Source: Acidobacteriota bacterium
GTDB lineage: Bacteria; Acidobacteriota; Aminicenantia; UBA2199
Assembly (NCBI GenBank): GCA_021817755.1
Contig: JAKAGC010000220.1
Location: forward strand, 1 to 6,710
Length of the DNA: 6,710 bases
Direction of reading: 5' to 3'
The notes beneath the pieces were generated by a model. It had not been told where the DNA came from. It ran no database searches and was given only the letters and a program-made list of their open reading frames with translations. The stretch's first letter is position 1. The number at the start of each line of letters is the position of its first letter. The translations under genes and the position numbers were made by a program. Shown piece by piece: positions 6,050 through 6,710 of this stretch.

Positions 6050-6710
6050 ATGGAAAAGAAATATCAAGTTTTTATAAGCTCCACTTACAATGATCTAATA
6101 GAAGAACGCCTGGAACTAATCGAAGCAGTGATTAATTTAGGGCATATTCCAATCGGTATGGAATTGTTCAATGCTGCTGATGATACGCAATGGGAAGTAA
6201 TTAAAAGACGAATTTATGATTCGGATTATTATGTATTAGTGTTGTCAGATCGCTATGGAAGCGTTGATACAGATGGAATAGGTTTTACGGAAAAAGAATA
6301 TGACTATGCTATCAGCGTCGGAATTCCTATTATCTCATTCTTAAGAAAAAAAGCATCAATAGAACTACTACCAATGGATCAAAGAGAACGCGATAGAGTC
6401 AATTCTCTAAATAAGTTTCGAAGCAAACTCTCCAAACGCCTTTTTACATCTTGGAGCGACAAACATGAACTTTCAAAACAATTTTTTTCATCATTTACAA
6501 ATTTGATTCGAGATAGACCACGTCTAGGATGGATCAAGGGTACTGAAGATGCGCTTACATCAAATAAAAAGCTCTCTGAAGTATTAATTCAAAATGAATC
6601 TTTATTGCAAAAAATCACTAAAATGAAACAACAGTTAGAATCAACTGAGAAAGAGTTGTCGCAGTTCATTGAAATTGATCGCAAAGCTAAGCAAATAGTT
6701 GAAATGCTAC
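6050..6710 (+). CDS. DUF4062 (TIR-like) domain protein, 3' end outside window
   Basis: The first 220 residues are visible with no stop before the window edge. Residues 5-100 are a clear DUF4062 domain: YQVFISSTYNDLIEER (5-20), GHIPIGMELFNAADDTQWEVIKR (31-53), YYVLVLSDRYG (60-70), GFTEKEYDYAI (78-88) and IPIISFL (92-98). The later conserved stretch RPRLGWIKG (156-164) is also present. The segment after about 170 is charged and heptad-like (SNKKLSEVLIQNESLLQ, then KMKQQLESTEKELSQ), so it is probably coiled coil. DUF4062 is related to TIR-type folds and often sits in front of NTPase, repeat or other effector/sensor modules. Here the partner domain is cut off, so the function is open. AGGAG at 6035-6039 is 10 nt before ATG. 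A long non-coding region isolates it from the upstream genes. Confidence 0.9.
   Translation, partial: MEKKYQVFISSTYNDLIEERLELIEAVINLGHIPIGMELFNAADDTQWEVIKRRIYDSDYYVLVLSDRYGSVDTDGIGFTEKEYDYAISVGIPIISFLRKKASIELLPMDQRERDRVNSLNKFRSKLSKRLFTSWSDKHELSKQFFSSFTNLIRDRPRLGWIKGTEDALTSNKKLSEVLIQNESLLQKITKMKQQLESTEKELSQFIEIDRKAKQIVEML

Overview
This is a 6.7 kb piece of an AT-rich bacterial chromosome. It carries five genes, all on the + strand, two of them cut by the window edges. The four genes whose start lies inside the window each have a clear AGGAG-type Shine-Dalgarno sequence 6-11 nt before ATG. That argues against Bacteroidota, which mostly lack such signals, but the sequence alone does not name a phylum.

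Layout. Positions 1-3399 hold the end of a very large TldD/PmbA-family protein made of two tandem copies of the family fold. The first copy keeps the HExxxH metalloprotease site and the second has lost it. After 22 nt comes a small CoA-binding-domain protein (3422-3889), probably in the same operon. A possible promoter then precedes a nitroreductase-family flavoprotein (3963-4511). From 4512 to 4934 the DNA is a non-coding array of intergenic repeats rich in hairpins. It is followed by a VOC (glyoxalase-fold) gene (4935-5300), and another, partial repeat copy lies just after that gene. An AT-rich region of about 590 bp without genes (5461-6049) contains a long inverted repeat and a candidate promoter. 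At 6050 a DUF4062 (TIR-like) protein begins and runs off the right edge.

How the genes relate. The TldD-like and CoA-binding genes are probably co-transcribed. Nitroreductase and VOC proteins are both small soluble redox or detoxification-type enzymes, but nothing ties them into one pathway. The DUF4062 gene is separated from the rest by the repeat and AT-rich region and may open an accessory or defence-type module to the right. Base composition changes along the window: the TldD coding strand is strongly C-rich over G, while the VOC coding strand is strongly G-rich over C, although both lie on the same strand. This suggests segments of different history.

The most notable points are the active-plus-inactive TldD fusion, the ~174-bp-period hairpin repeats with pairing-preserving changes and an orphan Shine-Dalgarno motif, and the DUF4062 gene.
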